Translations under genes and position numbers: made by a program | NCBI GenBank assembly: GCA_029945375.1 | Contig: CM057065.1 | Location: forward strand, 1,860,001 to 1,924,000 | Direction of reading: 5' to 3' | DNA length: 64,000 nt | Source: Agaricus subrufescens | Taxonomy: Eukaryota; Basidiomycota; Agaricomycetes; Agaricales; Agaricaceae | In this document: piece by piece, positions 45,729-57,020 of the stretch | Numbering within the stretch: position 1 is the first letter of the stretch | Layout of the letters: the number at the start of each line of letters is the position of its first letter | The notes under the pieces: generated by a model | What the model was told of the DNA's origin: nothing | Database searches by the model: none | Seen by the model: the letters and a program-made list of their open reading frames with translations, nothing else

Positions 45729-47388
45729 ATTGCGCTCTCTCAGTCTGCCGATATCGTGTTACAGGCCGAGATCCTTCTTCCCAAAGAGGCTACCTTAAAG
45801 AAGAAAATCCATTATGATTGGATCGTCAGTCTCGGAATCGAACCGGTTCTGTCGCTACATGAGCTAGCTGGGACGCTTCGGACGAATATGATATTCGGTG
45901 GGAGGGCTCAAAGAGGGACCACCTTATCGCCGCTGTGTTATTATCAGAACCAAGATTTAGGGAGAAGAAAAGCGCCAATCCAGTGGTAAGGCGCAACGGA
46001 GGGCCCAACAATGGGCATCTGTTCTGAGGTGATGATGTGAGACGCTTTGCTCACGCACAATCTTGAGGAACACACAACAAAGGGAATTAGACGAGAGTTG
46101 TGTTAGTATTCCGATAACTTCGCCAGAATGACTAGGTACGTTCCTTGTCATGAGTGGGTGGCCATTGAAATGAGCCGCTCACCCTTCGGGCGATTAACAG
46201 TAGAAGGGGGGGGGTGTTGGTCCGGCTCGGATGTGGCCGAAGATGCAATACAGCGAGTGTCAACCCAAAGGTGACCGACTCCTCCGGAAGCCATCGCACG
46301 CATTATGTCTGAAAATCCAACACTCACATGTTCAAGTGGTGCATCTGACTTGATATTGCTAGGCATCAAAAAGATGTATGATTTCTGGGCACTGCAAGAC
46401 ATTATAGGGTATAGGGCTAGTCACTATCCTAAAAATACCTGGAGTTTAGCCTTTTGTCGAGAGAATCAGAATAGCAGGTCCGTCACGGAGGCAGCCGAAG
46501 CTCTCCCCCGAACTCTCCTAGCCGATACATTTTTGGATTTTTACAAAGAAATAAGAGACTGTTACCTATGGACAAAGACCTTGGTGGATGATGTTGATGG
46601 GAGATGTAAAATCGGTTGTTAGTCGTCATCGCGTTGTCTAATAATGTACTAAGGACGAAGTCGAATAGATGAGAGCAAGGCATCGGACGATTGTTTGCCC
46701 AGCACTTCCATATACCGCGTGGACCATGTGCTAGGCGGCTTGCGCATGTGTACTCGAGTGATCTGTCCACTTGCAAGGAGTGTGTGTTAGAAGACCTCAT
46801 GATGAACGAAGGCGTTTTAGTCTCCACACGTATGTCAATTTACCCTTGTTTGGCAAGGCGGCTTTGTCCATCATCATTGCATCACCACACTGTTCGGACC
46901 AGGTTCGGACCTACGGAACTCTAGTATTGACATTGACCTCGAGGTACAACTCGGTCTCCTTGAAAATGTGCGAACTCAGACTAACCCGGTATCAGACAAC
47001 TTTTCGTGATTAGTACTAGACCTTTTTATCTGTATATTTGCATCAGCGGTGTCACAGAACCACGGACTGTGCTCGAGCGCCGCGTAATAAATCCGGATAA
47101 AATAAGAATAACCGGTATCATGAGATACGGGTAGTAAGTCGCCGCCTAAACACGACTTGAACCATATCCGGTATTACTGGCAGTAGTATCCCGACTGTAC
47201 TACACATTGTCAATTTCTCCTGACCCGTCACCGAGGTCGTAACATTTGGGTTTCACTTATGGATACTCATTGATTCTGTGTAGCATACATATACATATGG
47301 GAAATAAATAGATAAAATCCCAGCTCTAATATTTCGAACATCGTTGTCGATTCAATGTTTGAAAGTGCAGTCATTTACTCTACAAGAT
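45729..47388. other. Spacer between copies F and G
   Basis: Includes the duplicated upstream flank of copy F (about 45990-46200). Open frames at 46305-46622 (plus) and 46483-46827 (minus) overlap each other and resemble no known family. The 47270-47390 stretch shares short motifs with the 3' flank of copy C. Confidence 0.4.
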
Positions 47389-48575
47389 CTATGCGAGACC
47401 AGAAAAACGTTGCTTTTGGCTCTGGTCTGACTCCACGGATACATCTTCGGTCGCGCGCAGGAACATGGGGATAATGGACCCGTTTTGGGAGCTTGCAACC
47501 CGAGTGCATACGTTGTGGTCATTCCTTTCTATCGAACGGATTATAATGACGTTGAATACAATCCCTGCTGTTTGTAGGGACTTGATGATGATTTGGTCAA
47601 CTTTACGTCGATTAGATACAAGCACCAATACTCACTATATCTGCTGCTATGTAAACGGCATTGCTACCCGATGCAGATACCAAGAAGGTAGCAAATACGG
47701 TTGCCGTGTAAACAGCTCCTGATTCCACAATAGTCCGCAAAAAATTTTGGACAGGTCGTGGAGAAGTTGTTTCACGGTCACCGAGTAAGTTCGAGTTTTT
47801 GTCGATCTGTCTCTCGATGCGCCAAATACGCCAAACCAACATTCCTAATAGGGGATTTGATGAGAGGTTGACTACTATATAGAAGTAGATCGCACTGACC
47901 CGAAGTAAGTATGTTTTGGAAAGCATTGAGACCAAACATCGTGGTGTTCCAGGGACGAATAGCCATTGTGATCGATTTTTCGGCCTCAGGATTAATTTCA
48001 ATCTCGAACGTTCTTATTGCCATTGCCATGGCGCCGAGGTACAGGATGATAGATGGCGCAATAACCGGCCACCGCCTCCCATAAACGATCCAGCACCTGT
48101 AGATCTATCAAATGATAAGACTCGATTTATGGTAGTCCATAAGTGACGATTTCGTACGAGGACAAGATCGCCGAGAAGAACACTTAGATTTTGATTTAAA
48201 GCCTAATAAGTTATTTCAGAGTCCGTGTCTATAAGAGCAGCTCAAGAAGAGGAGACATACTCGAACTACGTTGATCCAGTCTGATCCTCTGTTGAATTCA
48301 GCTATCGCATTTTCTGCTTTAATGAACGCGTTGAAAAGGTGCAATATCCCAGTGGCCATATCCCATGTAGAATTGATGAAAAACATCATAGCAACAATTA
48401 TCAACAACCGGCGGACTTCATTCGAGCGCACCAACCGCAATTTCCGGTTGTCAACCTTGAATAACAGGGTACGGGCGCAAAACCAGCATGTCACTATGTA
48501 CGAGCCATAGAGGATTGCCTCGCAGATGACTCCGACAAGCTGTGCTGCGGTGATAGGGAATCGGTCGACAGACAT
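47389..48575 (-). CDS. Seven-transmembrane family protein, copy G
   Basis: Exon 1 48261-48575 (MSVDRFPITAAQLVGVICEA to DWINVVR). Exon 2 reads NQNLSVLLGDLVL and is 45 bases. Exon 3 runs IYRCWIVYGRRWPVI to NILTSG, exon 4 MLVWRIWRIERQID to NAVYIAADI, and exon 5 SLQTAGIVFNVIIIR to a stop at 47389. About 319 residues with seven predicted passes. The N-terminal PITAAQLVG is shared with copy A on the plus strand. Upstream CTTTTAAGAC at 48632-48641 (read on the other strand) is a weaker form of the cluster's TATA-like element. It is intact. Confidence 0.83.
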
Positions 48576-49469
48576 TACAGAGCCAGTTGGGTACTTTGCG
48601 AGTGATCAGAATTATTGGAACATATAGCCATCTTTTAAGACGCCACTGTGTTCGCTTCATGGATCCACTCTAGCCCGTTAAGCGTCGGACTATGCCTTGA
48701 GGATCTTCCTCGCACAACATTTGGAGAACAAAGCCTCGGCCAAGCAATAGATTCCAGCAGATCCGAGAACCTCGCCTTGTGAGCTAGTAGAGTGTCTCAG
48801 AGCAAGAAAGTTCCAGTTGCTGTCAGACCGAAATGGAATCTAGATAATCGACGATGTTCCCAGCGCCTTGTCTAGCGTTAATTTCCTGGTCATCTGCTGA
48901 AGTGTATTGTCCTGAAGAAGGTATGAAGGAAAACTAATACACTGGCAATTTTCAACGCTGTCTCGAACCCGTTAAAACATGTTTCTTAAGAGAGAATACC
49001 TGGAGTTTTTTGGTCAGCGAACACGCAACTGGCAAGACGAACCACTTACCTTCTCTGCGGTCATGCGGAATACATGAGAACAGTTGGGTTCACCGGCCCG
49101 ATTGGGTAGTGATCCTCGGCCGATCGCGTGATACGAAGACTGTCAAGGCTAAGCAAGGCCCATGTAGTCCGACAGTCTCCAGTACGTTAGGATCGGTCAA
49201 TGTTCAACGGATGGTGACCATAGCATTTTGGGCCAACCTGATATGTACGTAATTTGTTGTGTTCGGTTGATCCCTCCGCACCCAACATCCCGGGGTCCGG
49301 TTATCGCAAATCATCACACCAACTTTGATTGCCGCTCATAAGAAGAGGTGCGACGTGAAAGCAGCTGCCAGTTGATAGTACGTAATACTCAGAGCATGGA
49401 AAAGGAGCCAATCTCAAGCACGTCTAAACGATCTTTTCGGTAGCGTCTTGTACGGCGACCTTATCTAAT

Positions 49470-49595
49470 CAATACTGATGTCACTGTGCTCTTCTTGACA
49501 AAGAGGACTTACTTGCTCTTGGGCAAGTCATAGACAGCTGCTCTGTGGTTTTCCCGAGATGGACCTGTTTTTCAAACTCACTAGATTGGTGATAA
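49470..49595 (+). pseudogene. Decayed copy of the last rrm4 exon (MLLE3 end)
   Basis: The plus strand here closely matches rrm4 29170-29272. GACAAAGAGGA is shared exactly, followed by TTGCTCTTGGGCAAGTCAT against GTGCTCTTGCGCATGTCAT, and further on TTCAAACTCACTAGA against TTCAAGCTCACCAAA. It still translates partly (LLDKEDLLALGQVID) before frame and stop damage. No other rrm4 exon was found next to it. It shows that a piece of rrm4 was carried into the membrane-protein array by segmental duplication. Confidence 0.65.
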
Positions 49596-50204
49596 CAGGA
49601 CATGTTTAATGACTTTACTTGAGGGCTTGACCCAATCAATTTCCAGCACCTGGAACTTAGAGTACGAGCGACGAGGATGGGGTTACGACTTCTGGGATAT
49701 GCCGGTGAAATGACGTACCCCACGGCAGACCTCTGAGCGTTACCCCACCGATCAGGTTGTCGGTATGTCAGGTGAGGCCAAGAGGGATAGAAAAGCCTTC
49801 GACCGCTGCCAGCGGCACCGCATCGGATGAAACATCGATTCCTAGATTTTTATGCAATAAACACTCCATTTAATCAACGGTAAATCAATTTGGTTAGATT
49901 CCATGACATTCTATCGTGGCCACACGGTGAACACGAGGTCTGCTTTGGCGCTCAAATAGCGCTTGATGGCCGATTGAAGAATATCTCTCGTAAAATATGT
50001 ACACGATTGACCAATGATACATTCCTGAGTCTAAAGTCGTGCCCGCAGTAGGTGACAAAAGATCACTTAGCCTGTATAAGAATCACAATGTTCTAGGGAC
50101 CTCTCGATATTATATTGAAAAACGAGAGTCAAAATTGTATATGACTGGACCTAAGTATAATTATCTGTACACTGGTCACTGCCCTAGTCGGCTGAATGAC
50201 CATT

Positions 50205-50342
50205 CACTGGGCCGGTGTCACAATAAGGCACCTCTCTTATTGAAACATTATCAATTTTTTCGTGACTTTTCGTGACAAAAGTCACGAATTTTTCAGTATT
50301 TACTCAATAAGACACGTGGCTTATTGTGACACCGGCCCAGTG
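50205..50342. mobile_element. 138-base foldback (MITE-like) element
   Basis: Perfect 23-base terminal inverted repeats (50205-50227 and 50320-50342, beginning CACTGGGCCGGTGTCACAAT) enclose an AT-rich core that itself contains an inverted pair (TCGTGAC ... GTCACGA, about 50259-50287). The element is flanked by CATT on both sides (50201-50204 and 50343-50346), a candidate 4-base target duplication. It has no coding capacity. Whole-length folding makes it a likely non-autonomous DNA transposon. Confidence 0.75.
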
Positions 50343-51357
50343 CATTACACCAAAAGGGACATAATAGAATATCTTTTGACATTCTGCTACCGACTAATAT
50401 ATACTACATGCTGTAAGCTCGTGCTTACAGTATTGTACGACAGGCACGGTCTGGAACTAGGGAACCCGATCAGCTTGGGTGGATCACCTTCAAGAGCTTA
50501 GTTGAGCCAGAAACAAACTTGACCTTCAAGCGGGGGCCCTAGTACCTTGAAGGTACAACCGCTGAACTCGGTGAAGGAGAATGAGTAATTGAAGGATTCA
50601 CTGTCGGTAGTAGCGTGGAACCGTCTCGCCGAATCATGAACATGCCGGCATTTATCTGCTAGACAAGGTTCCGAAACGCTTCCTGAAATCGTCGATAAAA
50701 CAGGGAACAAACCGAGCACCAGTTAAATTCTAAGGTACAAAGAACACCTCAAATGGGAGAAGATTCTTTACAAATCCTGTTTCATGTCCCATCTCGGCTT
50801 CTCCAAACTAAATGAGGCTCAAGACAGAAGCTTCCTCTACGTAGTATTTATAACTTCACAAAACCGATTTACATCGATCAGATTAATAATAGATACACAG
50901 AAACAGGTGGCGCATCGTCTGTACACGATCCCCCGACCACCTAAATTGCCCGTCCGGCAGGTATGGATTCAAGATTAGTGAGATGAAGCGGGAACTACCG
51001 GCAAGGCTTTGAAGAAAAGAGATGTCGTAGCATCGATCCGAGCTTGGGCTTTCGTTCTGTTTATCTTTTCAATACACGTTCTTTCTTCACGGTGGGGTGC
51101 CACTGTGCCTGGACATCGAATGTTATATCAATTTATTCTCGATTATCTCTCATTAAAATGGCGTGGAGGACAGGCAAGCCGTTTTTGTTTGCTCAGAAAA
51201 AATTTAATTCTATTTTGGCCATATAAGCTATAACGCTTCATGGTGGCTCCAGTACACAATCACTGTCACTATGATACAACATGGCGATATTAAATATAGT
51301 TATAATAGTACACTAGTTGGCGTCGTGCGAAGGCTTTATCTCATATGATGACCTCAT

Positions 51358-52502
51358 TCAATCTTTGCAACGGGCCGTTGGGACGTTTCCAATCTCTTGT
51401 AGTGGTACTGCAGTAAGTCGTTCATTGAACTTGGTGAATTGTCGATTACGCTTCCCTGAAGAACGAATCAGGATCACATTGAATGCGATTCCTGTCGCTT
51501 GTAATGCCTTGTACAAGACTGTTAACTCCTTGACAATGAAAGAGGTGTCGATTTACTTACCATATCAGATGTCGGATAAAGTGCATTGCTTCCTGATAAA
51601 TCAACGATGAAGGTGGCGATGACCGTCAATGTATAGGCTGCTCCAGATTCTGCAATGATCCGCATGACTTTTTGGAGGTAGCGGGGTTGCCTTAGAGTTG
51701 CATCACAACCGTCATTCATCCATCTGTCAATTTCCTTCTCTATGCGCCAGATACGCCAGATCAGTATTCCTAGCAGAAATTCAGTCCAAGTTGCTCATAT
51801 TGTGGATATAGTTAAACCTCACCCGTAGTAAGGAAATTCTGAACAGCATTGATGCCAAATAATGTGGCGTACCAAGGTCGTATCTGAGTCGAGTTCAAAG
51901 TAATCGTTCGAGTGGTTGCTGGATTGCACTCAGTCTCAACCACCTTGATTGCCATAGCGATAGAACCAAGGTACAGCACAAGGGATGGTGTGATAATTGA
52001 CCAGCGTCGCTCATACACAACCCAGCATCGATATATCTGTACCATGTCAGCCCCAAAGCATCTACGGACCAGGAAATCCTGCCTACAAGGATAAAGTCGC
52101 CAATAATCATAGTCAAAACTTGGTTTACGGACTGACAATGGGTTCAATCAGGTCAGCTTTCGAATGAAGGAACGGAGAGAAACGCACTCTAGCTATGTTT
52201 ATCCAATCTGCTATGTTCTCGAACTCGATCTGTGCATTCTCCGCTCTGATGAACGCGTGGAAAAGGTGTAGAATCCCGATGGCCACGTCCCACGTAGAGA
52301 TGACGAACAGTAGCACTGCAATAATCGACATGATCCAACGGACCTCATCCCAACGGACCCATCTTTTTTCGCCATCATCATCAACGATTAGAAGGGTTCG
52401 AGCACAAAAACCACATGTAACTAGGTACATGCCATAAAATAATGTTTCACAAAGTATTCCAGAGAGCTGTGCCGAAGTGATTGGGAATTTGCTGGCCGAC
52501 AT
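51358..52502 (-). CDS. Seven-transmembrane family protein, copy H
   Basis: Exon 1 52188-52502 (MSASKFPITSAQLSGILCET to DWINIAR). Exon 2 reads NQVLTMIIGDFIL and is 45 bases. Exon 3 begins IYRCWVVYERRWSII and ends NFLTTG. Exon 4 ends NALYPTSDM with a normal GT donor. Exon 5 reads ALQATGIAFNVILIR and continues to a stop at 51358, giving a longer tail than copy B. Seven predicted passes. It shares RWVRW.EVRW, the ATG-type exon 5 and the NALYPTSDM motif with copy B, so these two form a subfamily. CTTATA at 52558-52563 (a TATAAG on the gene strand) is at the usual promoter distance. It is intact. Confidence 0.82.
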
Positions 52503-55282
52503 CCTGAAGAGCGTCTGAGGGCGGTATGATACAGGGGGAGAGATTGAGACGCTAGGGCTTATAACATTAATAAATGGTTGGCAGTGCTTGATCGTCGATA
52601 GACTTTGTTGGCATGAATGGCGCTTGAAACTACCTGAACAACGCCGAAGGATCCTTGAAAGGAAGGAAAGCAACATCTCGTGTATGTTCTCTTATTTGTT
52701 GACTTCTTCGATCCGAACAGCACGCTGTGCAAGATAAAATAAGACAATACATCACTTTTTGTTGGTTGGGTAGAACTTGCGATATTGGGTAGGTTCGGAA
52801 TTCAAACATGCGGCACCCTTTCAAACGCTGTCAATGTCATATAGCTCCAAGAATGTAGAATCATTATGACTTCAACGCCAGAAGCTGATATGCGCCCAAT
52901 ACGCGCCCATGTAGCATGTGTGAATCACTCGCGGCAGACCCCGATCAAGATATGGCTATCACTGTAGGGCGCGACCGATTCCGTGCCACCAGGTAATAAG
53001 ACTGATTGGATGATTCGTTCAAAGATCCTACTTGGTTTTTTTAGCGGAAGGGATGAAGAACTGAGGTATCGTTTGGGTGGGGTTGGTAGATGGAACTGAC
53101 CATAATGAGCAATCGCTGTATGAACGGGCCAGATAAGAAACGTCAATCAACCTTCGGCCCTGTGGAGAGAGTGCGTGTTGCCGAAATCTGTTAGAGTGGT
53201 GAAACATCGGTATAGTCTCAGGATCATGATACGGCGGCTTCTCAACTCAACTCCAGAATTATCCGCTTTGGATGATCCTGATCTGTTCATATATTTGACT
53301 GTTTGGCTTTGCACCAATAAATTATTCCCAGTAGAAGGCCGAACAATCATTGAAATTCCCGAGGACTGTTGACAGTGCCCGGTCATCAAATCAATAGTTT
53401 TTGACATATGTAACAACGCGGAGTGGGGGCCAGGTGAAGCGCGTCGCAATTTCATCCATCAGTAAGATTATAATCTAGGTCAATTGAAGATCCCCGCGCT
53501 CGCGCTCAGGGCTTGCCATGGGACTGGCTCACCCGCTCCGATAGGATTTTCGTGCGTTGGTCTTCTCGCCAAGTATGCCACATCAAGAGATCGCTTGTAT
53601 TGAGAGTGCTATGTTGATTAGTTAATGCGGAGGCACGCCTCCCGAAATTTGGAACGAGAATTGCGGTCGTAACACGGCTTTGAAGGGGTGTGTGTACTGA
53701 TATTAGGGCGGGCTGTACACATCTGATATGATATACATTGTCGGAAAAATCCGAATTGCACATAAAGGGTTTAACAAGTTTAACCGTGCCTTCCTTTTCC
53801 ACATCTCCCGTTGGCCGGAAAACGTCCAGACAGGCACCTTACAAGTGAGGACACTATCCCACTTGGACCGATATCGATTTCATTGACTCTCTGGCTCTGT
53901 AGACAGTCAACACGTGACGGAACGTAAAACATCCTGATATATATACAATCCCACATGGATACACTCAACATTGAACACGAAATTCACAGCACTGGTTGAG
54001 ATCCAACGAAAAATCCACACATTCCATTCCACTCCTGATGCATGCGCATAAACGGAAGCTGATTCCGAGATATGTGCCATAGAATGACACTAAAGAAGTA
54101 ACATGCAACGAACGGAAAATTTACGGAACTCAGGAACAGGTGCTGTATCATTGAGATAAATCGAAGACCAATGTCATTGATTTAGGTACATCAGTTGTCA
54201 GTACATGTCAATTCTCGTCATATCAGTCCCGTGCGTCGAGGTCACAGGCCGGCCGATCACTGCCTCTCACATCGCACTCTACATCTCAACACCTCACATT
54301 TACCCTTCCTCCCTTTTGACCAGCTTCGACACTCCCCGCGTACTCAAAACTGACCTCAAATACGAGGCGACCATAAACTGACGGTCAGCAATTACCGACA
54401 TGCATCTCCCCCAACTCTGTAAATTCGGTCAAGCCCGCATGCTATCAAACCCAACGGCCCTACACACGACGACAGCGGCGCCTATCGGCCTTGCGGGAGG
54501 ACGATTTCTTTCCCCTTTGAACGAAGAGAACGAGGAATGTCATTTTCGATATTTAGGTAGTTTTTTTCTAAAGCCGAATTTTCTTTTCGTCGTCGGTGGC
54601 ATTGACCACTTGGCTTTGTACACTAATCTTCGCATATATAAGAAGTACAGCTGTTGTAGAACTACCAGAGTCGAATATACTCCATCTCGCCTGCCATCTT
54701 GCTCTCGTCGCCTCGACCTTGCGCTCGTCGTTTAACGTGCGGTCGCTTCCTGTCCCTGGTTCTGGCCCTCCAGGTATTGGACCACGTTGTACTCTCTTTG
54801 GTTCTCTTGTTACTAGTTGCTAACCTCAATTCTTGAAGCCTCGAGATTGTTCCGCCGATCTCATATTTTGTGTGAAGACGTCTACTCTATACAAATGCCA
54901 TTTTTACCTGCGAGAAGTGGTGCTGTGTGGTTTGAAAAACAAAGCAGCTTAATTCTAGTAGTATATTATGGTAGATACAATGAAGGCACAGTTGAAGTAT
55001 TGGTATTGGCAGCGGCATCCCTTCAAAGTATCAACGATGACCACAAGGAGATGATCTGAACAGGCCGATTTCAAGAGTGCTCAGGCTGGCTCAATTGAAC
55101 TTCGTTTGAATACCAATGTAAAACCTCATCAGCCGTTTGAAGAAAAAGAGAGATCCGAAAGCCTGAAGGCTCAAACTGCAGGGAACCGATGATTGTGCCT
55201 CGATTAATATCAAGTAGAACCTAGCCCAAAATGTCACTTTCCTTGTCCTTGCCAAACTTTGCCACAAATCGGTCGTCTACAA
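52503..55282. other. Intergenic region before the Ngaro-like element
   Basis: No gene recognised. An ATG-initiated frame at 54400-54735 is C/T-rich upstream and could be the first exon of something, but no domain is visible. Other open frames are short. Confidence 0.4.
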
Positions 55283-55443
55283 TCCGAGATGTGAAGCATT
55301 CTCATCAGAGGATAAGATGACCAAGCAATCAAAGGTCCAGCACAACATGTACACATTATCCATATTATCTCGCATCAGAAAAATTTTCATCCTCAATTCT
55401 CGTCCCCTGGCTGAGCCCTGATCCTCACCCAGTCTTTTTTGCT
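55283..55443 (+). repeat. A1 terminal repeat of the Ngaro-like element
   Basis: 161 bases starting TCCGAGATGTGAAGC and ending CTTTTTTGCT; repeated as A2 inside the 3' end. Confidence 0.88.
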
Positions 55444-55502
55444 GTTCATTTCCGCTTCCTCTCCATCTTCTTTCGCTTCTTAACCTTATTTATCTTTTCA
55501 CC

Positions 55503-57020
55503 ATGACACAGATCGTTCCAGGAGACGGCGATCAACAAGCCCATTCAAACAACGGCGATCAAAATCAGGGCCAGGGTAATCCTTTACCCGATCCCCAACA
55601 CGGTCAGGCCAGTCAACAAGACCCTGCCACTCGTCAACAAGACAACCCACCTGACCAGCGCAGGCAACGAAATCACAGCTCAGAGGACGGTCCTCACCAT
55701 GATAACGACAAACACAAGTCACCTAATCTACTCGCCTTTTTTAATCGCCTGAGCCTAAAGGGCCGTCTAATCATGAATAAAGAGCGAGAAGAAAAGAATG
55801 CTCAAAGAGATATTCAGAGGATCCGCATGAGAGACCTCCGCATTGATGGAGAAGTCTCTGATAACGACTCCATCCTGTCCCTCTCTAACGAGGACATGGA
55901 ATCTTTATGCAATCACGACGTCTACACATCTTTCTTAGACATCATGCCTACTGATATTAAGACAAAGGTCGCAAATCTCAAAAGAAAGCGATCCCCTGTG
56001 GAGTCACTTTCGGACGCTCCAACGGGGCCTCCCACCAAGAGACGCCGCATGGACGGCAATCTCCTTGCTGTCAAAGATTCCGAGGACTGCTCCCGGGTTT
56101 TTCCGCAGATCTTTTACACAACTGAAGATGAGCGCGCCTTCCTCCCACTCTCCTTTTTCCATCCCGACGTGGTCCGCCATGTTTCCTCCAACCTGGCTAC
56201 CATCCCGCTCACTAGGATCAACCCCCGGCCCGGAGAGCCTAAGGGTTGTACCGTTCTGGACATCCCGAAGCTCTCTGAGCTGTTTGGTGATGACAATAGT
56301 CATTCCTTCACCTATGACCGCTACCTAGAGTCCGCCGCCAACTACGTTCACTTCCAATCGAGTCGCGACATTTCCACTAACCCCCTGTCTTCAGCAGGCA
56401 ACGGAGAATGGTCCAAGACATGGTTCAATCATTTTAATTTCTTTGCCACAAAGAGAGATACGGGCGCCCTCTTTCAGTTCTGGAAGACTCACGAACTTGA
56501 ATTACGACAGAACATCCTGGTTGACAATCGCCCTTTCATCTCATCAGAGTACGAGCAACACTTCCTTATCGCTCGTTCCAACGCCGAAGCAGAAGCTACG
56601 CTCCTCCGACGTCTTTCCGGGATGAACAACAACAAACCTCCCACTTCCTCCTCATCATCTCAGCAGCAGTTTTTTCGCTCAGACAAGAGGTCCGGGAAAA
56701 ACAACAAGAAGAAATCTTCCTCAAGGACGAGCGGCACTGCCCGCTGTCTCGGCTGCACGAAGGAACATACCATATTCCAACATATCTCTAACGATTTCGC
56801 GGACACTTTTCCCGACGGCAAAGCGATGTACTGCCATATCACCGAAGGCAAGCTACTCCTCCCTAACGGGAGCGAACCTTGCTTTCTCTACAACCTCGCA
56901 AACTTTGCCACAAGATCATGCAACTCACAATGCGGACGCTCCCATAACTGCTCCTTCTGCGGTGGCTCCCATGCCGCCCTCACCTGGTCCTGCCGAAGCG
57001 CCCCCAATTCCCAAGACTAA
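55503..57020 (+). CDS. Ngaro-like element ORF1 (Gag-like, C-terminal cysteine motif)
   Basis: 505 residues from the first ATG after A1. The N-terminal 90 residues are rich in Gln/Asn/Asp/His. A coiled or basic region follows (RLIMNKEREEKNAQRDIQR). The central part (about 180-370) probably forms the capsid-like domain. A Ser/Lys-rich linker leads to a C-terminal Cys/His region (CLGCTKEHTIFQH and CGRSHNCSFCGGSH) that resembles a nucleic-acid-binding motif. The last 116 bases overlap the start of the RT frame in a different frame (+1), so RT is made by frameshift, reinitiation or another RNA. No stops interrupt it. Confidence 0.75.
   Translation: MTQIVPGDGDQQAHSNNGDQNQGQGNPLPDPQHGQASQQDPATRQQDNPPDQRRQRNHSSEDGPHHDNDKHKSPNLLAFFNRLSLKGRLIMNKEREEKNAQRDIQRIRMRDLRIDGEVSDNDSILSLSNEDMESLCNHDVYTSFLDIMPTDIKTKVANLKRKRSPVESLSDAPTGPPTKRRRMDGNLLAVKDSEDCSRVFPQIFYTTEDERAFLPLSFFHPDVVRHVSSNLATIPLTRINPRPGEPKGCTVLDIPKLSELFGDDNSHSFTYDRYLESAANYVHFQSSRDISTNPLSSAGNGEWSKTWFNHFNFFATKRDTGALFQFWKTHELELRQNILVDNRPFISSEYEQHFLIARSNAEAEATLLRRLSGMNNNKPPTSSSSSQQQFFRSDKRSGKNNKKKSSSRTSGTARCLGCTKEHTIFQHISNDFADTFPDGKAMYCHITEGKLLLPNGSEPCFLYNLANFATRSCNSQCGRSHNCSFCGGSHAALTWSCRSAPNSQD

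Larger units (their letters stand above)
48576..51357. other. Spacer between copies G and H
   Basis: No complete gene. Contains a decayed fragment of the rrm4 3' end (about 49470-49595) and a 138-base inverted-repeat element (50205-50342), both listed separately. The remainder shows no recognised signal. Confidence 0.45.

Noticed and set aside
54400..54735. 111-codon ATG frame before the Ngaro-like element
   Set aside because: No recognisable domain and no clear continuation by splicing; could be a first exon but cannot be supported.
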